NCBI GenBank assembly: GCA_024402635.1
Contig: JAKSTJ010000005.1
Span: forward strand, 1-64,000
DNA from: Treponema sp.
GTDB taxonomy: Bacteria > Spirochaetota > Spirochaetia > Treponematales > Treponemataceae
DNA length: 64,000 bases
Direction of reading: 5' to 3'
The notes under the pieces were generated by a model. The model did no database searches, was not told where the DNA came from, and worked only from the letters and a program-made list of their open reading frames with translations. Shown piece by piece: positions 26,301-41,300 of this stretch. Each line of letters starts with the position of its first letter. Position 1 is the first letter of the stretch. Both the position numbers and the translations under genes were made by a program.

Positions 26301-29300
26301 GAATTATTATAATGACGTAAGCGTTTACCCCATATATCTGTAATAATATAATTTCCTTTTGCAGCACTGGCACGAGGAACATCTATATAAGGTTTTGCAT
26401 TTGCTCTGTGATTTCCATTTCTATCTGTACTTGAATCCTGACCTGCATAAGAACCAGTTGCATCTGTATTCCATGAAGAAGGAGCTTCCATGTAGAAGAA
26501 GTAAACTGTTTTTCCACTGTCATCATATGATGTCATTAATTCAACAGAATTTCCTTCTGAATCAGTTGTAATCTGCTTTTCTGTAATATCACCAGTAATT
26601 TCACAGGTTAAATCAACATCAGCATAAATCTTAATATAAGAATCTTTCTTTGTTTCTGCCTCATAAGTAAACTGATCCATCATCTGGCCAAATACTGGAG
26701 CAATAGTTTCAATATCAGCAATTGATGAACGACCGTTAATTTCACCGCGAAGATTACGAACAGGATTATTTAATTCTACACGGACAACATTATCACGAAC
26801 TGTAAATACCTGAACAATTTCAAATTCGTCGAAATCCCAGTTTTTATTATTACCACCATCTGTACAATCTTCTGCAGCAACCTGAGCTTTAGAACCGTCA
26901 GCTGAAGAATTTTGCCAGCATCTTACTGTTGAATGATCAATAGTTGAATTATAAGCTTCTGCGAAACAGATTGTTGAATCACTGTTCTGTTTAATATCCA
27001 GATTCCAGTTTGCACCAGTAAGTACAATACCGTTAGCATAGAAGTTTTGTCCTGAATGTAAAGTTGCACCAGAAGTAAAGGTTATTTTTCCACCAAATCC
27101 AGGAGCAACTGGCATTGCAGAAGAATCTGGGAAAGTTGTTCTTGTGGCAAATGGTGTATATTTATAATCAGAAGGACGAAGCTGATTATAAGCAAATTCT
27201 ACAGCAATTTGAGTTTCAGGGTCTTTTGTTGAATAAGATGGACCAAGAAGTATCAAATCACCTTCATCATCCTTTGTATTAACTTTATTACTAACTGTTA
27301 AATCTCCTGAGTAAAGAACAATATTTGTAGCATTAACAGAAGTATTTGTATTTGAGTTTACAGCAACTGGTCTTGAAGAATCTGCTGCTATCATTAAATC
27401 CTTTTCTACAGTGATAGAACCATTTGGTCCGGCAGTAAATTCTGTTGGATTTGTATCTGAACCAAAAATGTAAAGGTCGGTAGCAAAGTTTGCAGTTGAA
27501 GAAGCAGCAGAGGATTTGAATGTACCTCCAATCATTGTGTCCCCTTCTCCATTCTGAACAAAACTGTTTCCAAATACAAAAGCTTTTCCATCAGCTGTTT
27601 TCAAGAGAGCTTTATTTGTAATTTCAGCAGAACCGGTAATTTCTGACTCATCTTTGAAATCAACAGTTGAATTTGCAGTAATATCCAGATTTTCAACAGC
27701 AATCAATTCACTGTTAAAGATAAGTTTGTCTTCTACCTGAATAATGAGATTTTTAATTGTATTTAATTCATCAGTTTCTGAAACATCACTACCCAAAATA
27801 ATCTGTTTTGCACCATTTAATGTAAAATCAGCAATATTAGAAACAGATTCATCAAATGTAATATTTCCCTGGCCAGTTATATTAAACTGATTAATATGAT
27901 GAACATCAGCATTAAAGAGTGCATCATCATTTGAAAGAACTTCAAAATTATTTGATGAGCCGTTAATTGTATTTTTAAATGTTGTAGTTCCTGTTTCAGT
28001 TTCAGTTTTTACATTTCCTGTAAGTGTAACCGGACTTTCAAAAGAAACAAAAGTCGCAGCCTTAATATCACCGGCAATTGTAACTGTACCAGTTGCAGCG
28101 GTTGAGTTCTGAGTGAAACTTGTTACGTTTATATCATAATCTGCAGTATCGGTTGAACTTGTTACGTCTGCGAAACTTAATAAACCTGTGTTATCTATTA
28201 CAACTACTTTTGATGTTAATGTATCATCAAATTCTGCATCTTCTGTATTGATTGTAAGATTTCCTGTATTTGTAACAGAATTCTTAAACCATACTTTCTT
28301 TGTACAATCTATTTCTGCAGCGGCTGTATTTACTGTTCCTGCAAAAGTTATATTGTCTGCTGCATCAATATCTGCATTTTCACTGACAAAACTTGAGTTG
28401 AAGTTTAATTCGTTTCCATCAATTGTTACATTGCCACTTGCTGTAAATGCATCGTCCATCTGTAAATCATGGTTGTTGATTACAAGATTTGTTGAACTTA
28501 CAGTTCCAGTTGTGTGAATATCAGCTCCATTGATTGTTACAGTTTCTGTGCCGCTTCCGGTTGTTACTTTTGCAAAATCCATGTTTGCGGCATTTACTGT
28601 TCCGTGGATTTCTGTATCTCCGGCGGTATGAACTACATTCTGCCAGGTTGCTCTGTCCCCTTTGTCTGTTCCAAATGTAAATTCATCTGCCTGAGCATCA
28701 TTTATTTTAAGCAAACCTGTTGTAAGGAATGTTGTAGATGTTTTAATCTGACTTGACTTTCCACTGCCATTCTGGAATGTAATATTTCCGGCAGTAGAAG
28801 CATCGTTGAATTTCCAGATAATAACAGAATCAACAAAAGTTGTATCATCAGATTCAACCACATTGAAAGTTTCAACATCAACTGCACCTTGAATTTCTGT
28901 TGTGGCAGTTTTATTTATAGTTACAATATCACCTGAGGCATTAGCAGTAAGTTTTCCGTCAATTACAGTTTTATTGTTTTCTTTAACTGTAAAGAGGTGA
29001 CAGAGGAAATCAGGTTTAATTTCAAGAGTTCCAGTTGTTCCCTGATCTGCAATTACTTCATTATATTTTGTTGAAGAATTTGGTGCAAAAATTTGATTTC
29101 CTGTACCATTGAAAATAATTCGGCCGTAATTTTCGTTCCAGTTTCCAGTATCTGTTAAATCCTGGGCAATATAAACATCAGCATTTGCATCAACATTTCC
29201 TGATGTTGTCATTGTATGTTTAATAATCCAGTCAGCAGTTGTATTTATACTTCCTGAGTTATTTACATCATTTTCAACTGTAACATTTGCAGAAGAATTA

Positions 29301-32300
29301 ATTGTTCCTTTATTTGTAACATCAGTTCCAGCTTTAGTTTCTGCATCAATATTTATTTCTGCAGGAATTTCATTTTTAATAAATGTTGTAACCGTTGTTG
29401 TTCCTTCTATATTATAAGTTCCATTGTTGTTTGTAATAGAATTAATAATATTATCAGTTCCATTTAATGTTACTGTACCTGAGTTAGTAAAATCATTTGT
29501 TGTGGCTTTACCATTTAATGTAACAATTCCACTATTAATAAAATCATCTGATGTTGTGGTTAAAGTAACTGTCATCTGGCTGTCAGAAAAATTGTTTACA
29601 TCATCAGTTACATCCAGTGTTTTTTCGAAAATTGCAATTCCTTTTACAATGTTCAAATCATCAGAAACAGAAACTGGTAATTTATAAGTTGTTTTCTTGT
29701 CTGCAGTATCTTTTGTCTGATTTAAGGTACCAGTTACTACAAGATTTTTTCCTGAAATAACAGTATCTTCTGCACCTGTTGTTTTTGCGTTTGGAGAAAT
29801 AACTGTAATTGTTGAAGCAGCACCTGAAGTTACATTGTCCTTAAATTCTGCTGAAGTTGTTGATGTAACATTGATTGCATCTGCCATTTCAACATCTTCA
29901 TTGAAAATTGATACTGGAGAAATAACTGTAAGATTTTTAGAACCTATTACTGTACCTGTAAATTCTGTTTTTGCCGATTCAGTACAATTAATATTTCCGC
30001 CGGCAAAAGTATTTCCAGTTACAGTTAAATTGGCAGAAGTATTTGTAAGAGTTCCTGTAGTTGATATATTTTTCTTAAGCTGAACAGTTTTACCAGAAGC
30101 TGTAATTTTTATAGAAGAAGGTTTTGCACTGTCCCCAATTGAATCTTCAAAAGTAATATTTCCTGAAGAAGAAAGTTCAAATGACTCTGTCCCATTTGTA
30201 TTGGCATCAACTGCTTTCTGGAATGTTGCTGTTGTTCCTGTTGTAATTTTTACATTTCCAGTTAATGTTACAGGAGAATCAAAACTTACATTCTGATCAG
30301 CTTTAATATCACCGGCAATTTTAACTGTACCAGTTGCAGCACTTGAGTTCTGAGTGAGACTTGTTACGTTTATATCATAATTTGCAGTATCAGTTGAACT
30401 TGTTACATCTACGAAACTTAATAAACCTGAGTTATCTATTACAACTACTTTTGATGTTAATGTATTGTCAAACTCTGCATCTTCTGTATTGATTGTAAGA
30501 TTTCCTGTATTTGTAACAGAATTCTTAAACCATACTTTCTTTGCACAATCAATTGTTACATTGCCGCTTGCTGTAAATGCATCGTCCATCTGTAAATCAT
30601 GGTTGTTGATTACAAGATTTGTTGAACTTACAGTTCCAGTTGTGTGAATATCAGCTCCATTGATTGTTACAGTTTCTGTGCCGCTTCCGGTTGTTACTTT
30701 TGCAAAATCCATGTTTGCGGCATTTACTGTTCCGTGGATTTCTGTATCTCCGGCGGTATGAACTACATTCTGCCAGGTTGCTCTGTCCCCTTTGTCTGTT
30801 CCAAATGTAAATTCATCTGCCTGAGCATCATTTATTTTAAGCAAGCCTGTTGTAAGGAATGTTGTAGCGGTTTTAATTGTTCCACCATTTAAGAAACTTT
30901 CATTTCCAGATAAAGCTGTATCTGTATAATTATCAATTGTTACTTCATCAACAAATGTTACATTTGAAGTTTTATTAACAGAGAAGTTTTTAACTGTTGA
31001 AGTTCCTGTTACAGTTACATCTTTTGCCAGAGAAATTGTTGTATCAGTAGAAGTAAATGAACTGTTCAATGAAACATTAGCGGCATCTGTTACTGTAAAT
31101 GTGGCAAATTCTGCATTACCTGTAACTGTAAAATCATTTGAGTCGGTAAGAACAACTTCTTTTGCTTTTATTCCAGTTGAAACTAAAACATTTCCAGTAG
31201 TTTTTGTTACTTCAATCTTATTATAAACAGTTGTACCGGCTGTAACATTCTGAGTAACTGTACCATTAAGAATGATTACACTGTCATCAGTTTCAGTGAA
31301 AGTTCCAGTATCTTTTAATGCGCCACCAATCTTGAAAGAATTACTTGTTTTTATATTTCCTGCGTTAGTAACATTTCCTAAAGCTTCTAATTTTACATTG
31401 TTTGTTGCAGTATCAAAAATTGTATCTTTTGTAACATTTAATGTCTGGAATAATAAATCTGTTTTTGCAGTTTTTGTAATTGCCGCAGCATTAATTGTTA
31501 CATTACCTAAGTTACATTTTGTACCATTATTATCAGTAATGTTACCTGAATCAGCACTTAACAGAGTATTGTAGTAATCATCTGCAAGAGTTGAATTACC
31601 TGAAACAAGAGGTTTTCCATTATGGATATATTTTCCGCCATTTTCAATTGTAAAGTTTCTTCTTACTCGAATTAATGCAGAGTTTGTAACTGTAATACCA
31701 TTTGGAATAATTAAATCCCAGAAAATTCCAGAAAGTGTATTATTTGCGTTTAATGTTACATCTTTTTTATGATAAGCAATATTTGAAGCCTTTGTTCCAC
31801 CAACAATGCCATTAATTGCAAGAGAACCTGTTTCTTCATTTTCATCCCAGGAAATAATTCCTTCATTTGTCATGGCATAAACTGAATTTTCAGAAACATT
31901 CTTTCCAACCTGATGGAATTCACCGCCATTTTCTACAGAAAGATTTCCAAGGATTACTTTTTGAGTTCCAGTTGTAACATTTCCTTTTGTAATAGTGAAA
32001 TTCTTTACAGAACCAGAAGTTTTTTGAGTAAGATCATTTTCACCAATTTCAAGATTTCCGGCTTTATTTACTGTAATATTACCAAACTCAGACTGTTCAG
32101 CTTTGGCAGGTGAATCTGGAATGAAGTTTACAGTTCCATTTCCTGTTCCATTGAAAATCCAGTTTATATCTGAAGAAACAATGGCATTATCACAGTTTAC
32201 AGTGCGAGTTGTAGTATCATTTTGAGTGATAGTAATTGAAACCAAATCTTTTACTTCATCAGTTGTAGCATCATCACCAAAAATAACTGATGTATTTACA

Positions 32301-35300
32301 AAACTGATTGCTTTTCCCGAACCAGTTAGGTTTGATTCAAAGCTGGCATTAACAGTATTAAGAACACTGTTATAAGTAAAATCTGCATTTCCTTTAATAA
32401 CTAAATCTGTTGCTGTAACATTATTATTAATTGTTGCATTTTCTTCTATTAAAACATCTTTAGAATTAACAGCAGCATTGAATAAAGTATTTTTTGAAAC
32501 TGATAAATTGTCAGTATTTACGGCTTTAATAAAGTCTGCATTTCCTGTAACAGTAAGATTATTTATTTTATTAATTTCACCATTAAATGTGATTTTCTTA
32601 GATGCATCTGTAATTAAAACATTTAAATCATAAGTTTCTGAAACTTTTCCGCCAATAGATATTTCACTGGCAGATAATGTAACATCATTTGCAAGTGAAA
32701 CAGATCCTGTATAAGTTTGAGAAGTTGCAGTTGTTACATCACCTTTAAGTTTAGAATTTCCAGTTACTTTTAAAGAACCTGTTGTACTTATTACATCAGA
32801 CTGGAAATCAGCCAGTGTTGATGAAGTAATAATAATATCTTTATCTGCAGTAACAGCACCAGTAATTGTTGATGTTGCACCTTTTATTACAAGATTTTGC
32901 TTTGTTGTAACTGTTGAGTCTGCTGTTAAAGCTTGTGCATCAATTGTAATAGTATCGTCTGCATCAATTGTACTTCTAAAATCAGATGAAACTGTTTCTG
33001 TTATATCAATTGTACCAGTTGCAGTAACAGCTCCTGTAATTGCTGAAGTAGAACCGGAAAGTTTAAGATTATTAGCAGTTGTAACTGAGGAATCGGCAAC
33101 TAAATCTTTAGTTGTTATTGTAATATTTCCACCAGCGTTTACTGAATCTGCTATAGTAACTGAACCTGAAGTTTTAGAAGTTGAAATTGTCAGATCATCT
33201 GTTGTTAAAATCTTTCCTTCGAAAGTAACTGTTTTACCAGTTGCAGTAAGATTAAGAGATTTTGCTCTGGCACCGTTAGCAGAATTTGCAGTTACTGTAA
33301 AATCAGATGTAGAATTTATTACTAAATCTCCAGTTTCTGCAGTTTTTCCAATTGTAACTTTTCCTGTAAATCTATTTGCACCACTTAAAGTTAATGGTTT
33401 TGAGTTATCATTATTAAATAAACTTGTTTCTGAAATTGTAAGGGCCTTTGTGATGGTACCAGTTGCATTTTCAGTAAATTCAAGATTTGCATATCTCTGT
33501 CCCATTTGTACAGAAGAAGCATTTCCATAATATTCAACCACGGAACCGGCATTATTTGAAATTCCAGAATCAGCAGCTGCACCGGAAGTAATTCTATTGG
33601 TTAAAATTGTCTGAGTTCCTTCAAGTCTAATTCTTCCGTTATTTGTAATTGTACTTCTGACTGTTACATTCTGATTTCCTAAATCCAGAGATTTTCCAGA
33701 ATCAACTTCAATAAGATATACATCAATTGGTCCGGTTTCAGAAGAATCTAATTTAAGAATACCAGAATCATTGTCTTTAATATAAATTTCGCTTAATCCC
33801 GTATCAAATGGAGGATAGAAAGAAGCGGCTTTATAAGTATCAGATTTTGAAGACCAGTTGTCTGGATCAAACCAAGAAGAACTGTCCCCTTTTCCATACC
33901 AGTAGAACTTTCTGATAAACCAGTTGTTTGTTGAAGCTGGAGTTCCTTCTGAAACAGTTCCACCCCAATCATGAGAAATATCATTTACAGAATCTGAATA
34001 TTCTACTTTTGTAAACTTAAAGCTTGAATCTTCTTCCACAGGAACTTTTGCTACAGGAATATTAATTTTCCACCAGGTTGCTTTATTTGTAACAGATGGA
34101 GATGAAGCATTTGTTGTAAGAAGATTTGATTTTCCATCACCTGCAGCTCCAACCGATTCAAGAGAATTTGTAATTGTCTGAACTTTATTTGCGGCAAACT
34201 TAACTGTAATATTTTCACCCTGAACAGAGAAGTTGCCAAATGTATTTTCATCTGCAAATTCAATTACAGAATTATTTCCACGACCATTGAAAGTTCCAAA
34301 TGTATTTTTATTTGCAACTTTTACCGAACCGCTTTCTTTTGTTGTAGTTACAGTTGCAAATGTATTGGCACCAGAAATAAGATTTGAACCATCTGTATTT
34401 CCTGTAAACACAATTTCTGAAGGTGCAGTTGATTTGAATGTACCATTATTTGTCCAGTCATTATCAACATTAAAATCAGATGAAGTAGAAAGATTTGCAC
34501 CAGCATTTACAACAATATTATTGAATGTTGTAGTTTTATCGCTGCGAGTTGATAAAGTCTGGGCAGTTGTTCCACCAAAATAAACAGTTCCTGTACTGTG
34601 AACAAAATTGGTTTTTGATAAATCAACGTTTCCTTTGAAAGTTGTTGATAAAGAGGCAATTAATTTTCCAGAAGAACCAGAATCACCAGTATAATTTCCA
34701 GAAATAATCATTGAATTACTGTTACCAGTTACAATTCCGTTATTTTCAAGATTTGCATAATTCTGAGTGCCGGAAGCAAGAATATTTCCATCAGCAGAAA
34801 CTAAAGTATTTTTTAAGTTTAAGTTTCCACAAATTAAATCGGCAGAAATTTCTGTATCACCGGATGTATGAGTAAAATCTAAATAAGGAGCGGTTGTTCC
34901 AACTGTAAATGTATCATCTGCACTTCCAACTGAAGAATCACCAATTGTTACTTTAGAAGTTGTAAGAAGATTTAATGCAGTTTTGATCTGTCCCCCATCT
35001 GCAAATACAATTTGACCTGCAGCAGAAGAATCTGCAAAATTGTTGATTTCTACAGGACCATTAAAGTTTGTTTTTCCGTTTGTTACAATCTGAACTTTAG
35101 CAGCTTTTAATAATCTTCCAGTTGTAAATTCTACTTCTGAAGAAGCATTTTTATTAATATAAATCAAAGCGTATGGCAAACTAGATGCATTTTCATTTGG
35201 AGTAAAACTTTGATTATTTGTATCTGTAAGATTTAAGGTTCCTGTACTTGTCCAGATGCCTTCATCATCAAAATCAGATTTAAATGTAAAGTTTCCAGAA

Positions 35301-38300
35301 CCAGTAACTGTACCATTATTTGTAAAGTTTCCGTCTGATTCAATTGAATTAGCAACTGTTCCATTACCATTATTTGTAATAGTTTTTCCTGTATTATTTT
35401 TTACAGTTTTTGAAACTATGATTTTTCCTGAAGAATTATTTGTTAATGAACCATTATTTTCCAGATTTTCTGTAATTCTGATTTCAGAACTATTTTTAAG
35501 AACATTACTGTTTACTGTGTCACCATTGATTGTTAAAACTTTTGAACCTGTAACATCAATATCAGCACCATTAAAATCAGTTAAAGTTGAAGAATTAACT
35601 GTTGAATTGGCAGCCAGAACAATATCGTCGGTAAAGATTACATCTGGTGAAGTAATAGTTCCGTTAAGAGATGTAATTTTTCCAAAAGTTGCAGAAGTTG
35701 AAGCATCAATAGTACCAAAAATTACAGAGGTTCCCAAATTAACCATTCCAGAACTATTTACATCAACAGCAGTTGTAGAAGTAATAGAACTGTCCCCTAA
35801 AGTTATATCTTTTGCATTAAAGGTTCCGGTTACAGTTGTTTTACCATTTGTATGAATTACGCTAACATCATTTGAGCCGTCATTAAAATTAAAGGTTTTG
35901 TTACCGGCAAATTTTACTTCACCAGTAGTTGTAAAATCGGTATTTGATTTAATTGTTGCATTATTGTTAAATGTAACAGTTTCAGAACCATCTGCATCAT
36001 CTGTAAAACTTCCGATTGTAACTTCAGGATTAATTACTAAAGCAGAACCTGAATTTGAAGAAGCTACAGAAAGTTTATTTACCTCAAATGTCTGACCACT
36101 TGCCAATGCAGTAAGAGTTCCACCTGTCTTCTGATTCATTTCAATTTCGAAATAAGTTGATTCAGTTCGGGTTGATAAGGTCTGTGCTGTTGAACCAGTG
36201 AAAATTAATTTTGTATTATCTGCTCCAATCCATTTTGCAGAATCAACAAAATTTCCAGTCAGAGAAACATTTTTATTTGCATTAAATACTTTTGAAGCAT
36301 TATTTGTTACGTTTCCGTTTACAACAAGTTCTGCATTCTGAGTAAGTGTTCCATCATTTACAAGGTTTCCATTTAAGCTTAAAACAAAAGCACTTCCAGC
36401 AGGATTTGTTTTTAATTCTGGAGTTGAAGCAAAGTTCAATTCAGAACTATTGATTTCGTAAGCTGAATAAATTGCTGTATCACTGTTGATTATGATTTTC
36501 TTAAGTGCTTTTGTTTCACCAATAGATGCAGGTGTATTCTGTAATCGGATTCCATTGCCTGCTGTCATTTCCAGTGTGTGAACTTTTGCAGTTGAATCGT
36601 TTAGTTTTCCGTTTACAGATTCTAGGCTTATATAACCAGAAATATCAAAAACAGTATCGCCAGCTATGACTGCATTATAATCAATTATAAGATCATCATT
36701 TGTTAATTTTACCAGTCTTGAGAATTCAACTTTATTTGGAGTTGGCATAATCTCCATTTCTTTTGATTCAAGACCATTAATAGAAATTGTATCAACAACA
36801 TCAAGAGTAACTTTTTCACTTACAACATAATCGCTGAATTTAACATTTTTACTCTTAACCAGAATTTCTTCTGCGTAAACTTTTACGTTGGCATCAAAAG
36901 TAATATCCTGATTTTCACCATTAATTGTAAGAAGCTTAAATCTATGTTCAGGTGCAGTATTTGAACCTACACTTCCCTTTACAAGAATTCCATCAGAAAG
37001 ACAAGTTAATGTTAGATTCTGAGTTAAATCTGAAGTTGGAAGAACATCTTTATTAAGTTCAATTCTTTTACCCTTAATTTCAACTGTAGAATCATCACTG
37101 CAATTTACAGAAACTTCATTTAAAGTAACATTTCCATTTGTTGCAGTAATATTTCCGGCAGTAACCAGTTGTTTTACAATAGAAACAGATTTTCCAGATA
37201 AAGTTTTATTCTGAGCAAGAGTAACAGTTCCTGAAGTTACAAAAGCGGCTGCATCTATGACTGAAACATTTTCATTAAATGTAATATTGCCGGCAGCAGT
37301 TGTATCAGAATAAGAATCAGCATTTACTTCAGAATTAAAACTAATTCCCTGACCTTTTACAAGATTAAGTTTTGCTGTAGTAAGATTATCTGTGTTTACT
37401 TCAAATGTTCCGGAATCTTTATTTACCTGAATTTCCGGATATTTTGAGAAGGAATTAGGTTTTACAGTTTGATTTACAGTTCCATCAAATATTGCTTTTA
37501 CAACTGTCCATGAATCAGGAGCGCCAGTATCTGTTAAATCCTCTTTAATATGAATAACACTGTTTGCTACACCAGAAACAGAACCGGAAGTTACAAGAGA
37601 ACCATTTAATATTGAAGTACCATTTATTTCAAGAGAACCTGTGTTTTTATTTTCAAAATCACCAGTTACAGAAATTGTTCCATTTTGAACAAATGCGCCT
37701 TCATTTGAAATATCTGCAGTTACAGATGAACCTGTACCCATTGTTACAGTTTTTGTAGAATTGTTTATAAGTTTTTTTCCGCTTCCAGTTATTTCAAGGG
37801 ATTTATTTAATGAATAAGTTCCATTATTTGTAAAATCGCCGGAAAGCTGAATATTATTTGAAGAAGTTAATGTTCCTTTGTTTTCTATATCACCAGTTAC
37901 AGAAAGTTTTGAACCGCTTACAGAAATAGCTGTTCCATCAAAAATAACATTTCCTGTTACAGATGAATCTGCAGGTAATGTAAGATTTTTTTCAAAAGTA
38001 ACGTCTGTACCGTTTAATGCACCGTTTAATGTAACTGCCCCTTTATAAGACTGAGTTGCAACAGTGTTTACAGAACCGGTTACAGAAACATTATTTGAAA
38101 CGTCCCCTGCTGTGATTGAATTTCCGTTTACAGTTCCGTTGATAACTGCATCTTTTAATAAAATGTCGCTGGCATTTAAGGTTCCTGTGATTTTTGTAGA
38201 ACCAGCTGTATGAGTCAATTTTTTCCATGGACTTGCTGCACCAATATTGAATACATCAGATGAATCGTTTCCAAAAGCTACAGTTCCTGTTGTGGCAAAA

Positions 38301-41300
38301 ATTGTATCAGTATTAATTGTACCACCATTTAAGAAACTGATATTTCCAGAAGCTGAATTATCTGAGAGAGATTCAATTGTAACAGTGTCATTAAAAGTAA
38401 CAGTTGTACAAGTTCCTAAAGAAACCTGAATTGCAGAAATTAATTTTCCAGTAAATGATAAATCACCAGCTTTTGTAATGCCAGCATCAGGAATTACTGT
38501 GTCACCTTTGAAATTTACTTTATTTGTTCCAGCCTCCAGTGTTAAAGATGAAGCGGATGCATTTTCAGCAAAATTAATTGCAGCGGCAGATTTTATAGAA
38601 GTATTACCTGCATTTGCAAGAATAACGTCTCCAGTAAATCTGTTGTTTCCAGAAAGAATCACAACGCCGGAATCTTCCAGTTTAACTGTACCTGTAAATT
38701 GATTGTCACCACTTAATGTTAATGAAGTGGTTGAATAAATTTCTGTATTACCAGAAACTTTTAATAAAGCATCAATTGAACCTGAAGAACCTGCTTCAAA
38801 TTCAAGATTTTTATAAGTTAAACCTAAAGCTAAAGTTCCTAAAGTTGAACCATAATATTTTACAGTTGAATTATTATCCTGAACAAATCCGTTTGTGTCT
38901 GTTGTTACAGTTTGTGATCCATCCAGTCTGATAGTTCCGTTATTTGTAATAGTTTTTGCAGTTACATTTTCATCAGCTAAATCCAGAAGTTGTCCTGCAT
39001 TTACAGTAATTGATTTTACAGTAATTTCATTATCAAGAATCAATTGATGACTATCATTATCTGCAATATATATTTCACTTAAACCAGAAGTTTTTGAAGG
39101 TACATAAGTTAAACCTGTTGTATAAGTTGCACTGTCACTCCAGTTTGAAGCAGTATCCCAATTTGTATTTGTTTTTCCAAACCAGTAATATTTGTAATTA
39201 AACCAGTTTGAAGTTGAATCAATAACCTTTTCTTTTACATGATCGCCCCATGCATGAGAAAGATTTGTAGTTGATTTTGAATATTCCACATTTGTCCAGC
39301 AGAAATCAGCTTCAGATGGAATATTTGCAAGAGTTATTGTCCACCAGGTTGCCTGATTTGTTTTTGAAGGACTGGCAGAAGTTGTAGTAAGAGTATTTGG
39401 ATTTGTAACTATACCTTTTGAAATAATATTTGTTACAGTCTGAGTTTTTCCGGCACCAAATTTTGCTGTTATTCCATTGCCTTCAAAATTAAGATTTGTA
39501 AATTTATTATTTTGAGTAAAACTAGCAGAAGAATTATTTCCACTTAATGTATAATTTGCAAAATCATTATTATTTCCAGAAATCTGAACTACAGCAGAAT
39601 CTCCAGAAACTGTGAAGTTTTCAATTTTATTTAAGTTACCAGAGAAAGTTATTCTTGCAGAATCAACTGCATTTTCAAAAGTATCAATTGTATTTGAACC
39701 AGAGAAAGTTACATTTGTTCCAGTAGTTTTTGCAGTTACAAAAGTATTTGCTCCAGAAACAGTTACCGAAGCAGATGTAAAGGTTATTTCAGAGGTTCCG
39801 CCGGCTGTAAAGGTTCCTGCATTTGTCCAGTTTCCACCGCCAACTGTAAAATTGCTGTCAGTTGTTAATGTTTTACCAGTTGAAATTGCTACATCTTTAA
39901 ATAAAGTTGCATCTGGAACTGTAAGATTTGTAGTACCATCAAAAATTACTTTTCCATTAATTGCAATTGTTCCGCTAAGATCAACATCTTTTTCAAAATG
40001 ATTTTCACCAGAGCTGGAATTATAATTTCCTGATGAAGTAAGAGTTCCCTTAAATGTATTTGTTCCACTTCCACCATTAAAAGTACCAGTTGAACTTACA
40101 TTATCATTGAAAGTTAATGAACCAGATACAGAAGAAATTACGCCGGTTGAAGTAACAGTTCCTTTTATAAGAATTGCACCGGTATTTCCAAGAAGTTTTG
40201 CGGCAACTGTATCAAGATAAGTTCCATTTACAGTAAGAGTTGAACCATTTCCGTTCACAATACCATTATTTATTAAATTGCCATAAGTTTGATTTCCAGT
40301 TGCTGTAATTTCACCAGTAACTGTTACCAATGTGTCTCCTAATGAAAGAACTCCACAGGTAAAATCTTTATTAATGCTTGTTAATCCTGCTGTGTGAGTA
40401 ACATTGCCAGTTACGGCAGAATCTGAGAAAGTAACAGTATTTGTTGTTGCAAAAGTTACGTCTTTTAATGAAACATCTTTTTCAAAAGTTACAGTTCCTG
40501 TTGAAGTAAAGTTCAGATTACCTGAAGAAGCTGTAGAATCTTTAAAATCAACATTTTTTCCTGCAACAGATAAAGCTTTTGTAAAGTTAGTCTTTCCGTC
40601 TACAGTTAAATCTGAAGTTCCAGAAATATTTCCTTCGAAGGTTACAGTTGTTCCTTTAAAGATTACATCACTTGAAGCAGTAACTGTCTTTTTATAATCC
40701 TGAGTTGCAACAGTTGTAATATCACCTGCCAGTTTTACATTTCCATCAACTGTGAGAGAATTTGCTTTTCCATCAGCTGCCAGACTGATATTTGAAGTAG
40801 AAGTAAGTTTTACATCACCTGTAGAATTTAATATTACATCACCAGAGAATTTTCCATTAAGTTCAATTGCGTTTCCACAATCAATTTCTGTTGTTCCACT
40901 GACAGTTAATGTATTTGTTACAATTCCACCGCTTGTTGCTGCAAAAATCAAATTCTTATATTCAGCACCTAATGGAAGAGCCGCAAGATTATCTCCAGTA
41001 TATTCTACAATTGAATCTTCACTTTGAATAAAACTTGTTCTTGTAACAGTTTTTGCACCAGATAATAAGATTTTTCCGTTATTTTCCAGAAGCCCGGTTT
41101 TTACACTATTATCAGCAAAATTTATTTCAGTTCCAGATTTTACAGTTATAGATTTAACATCAATATCTGAAGAAAGAATCAATTCATTAGGAGCTTTCTT
41201 TGCAATAATGATTTCTGAAAGTCCAGTATTAAATGGAGGATAAGCAGTTAAAACAGGAACTCCAGATTCAGTTGAACTCCAGTTTGAAGGATTTGTCCAT

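Noticed and set aside
33496-33503. Insertion of the repeat motif in the giant gene at VQMGQRYANLEF
   Set aside because: Other modules have LGxxYxNLEF at the same place, so the protein sequence is inherited rather than inserted. Only the octamer match is notable.
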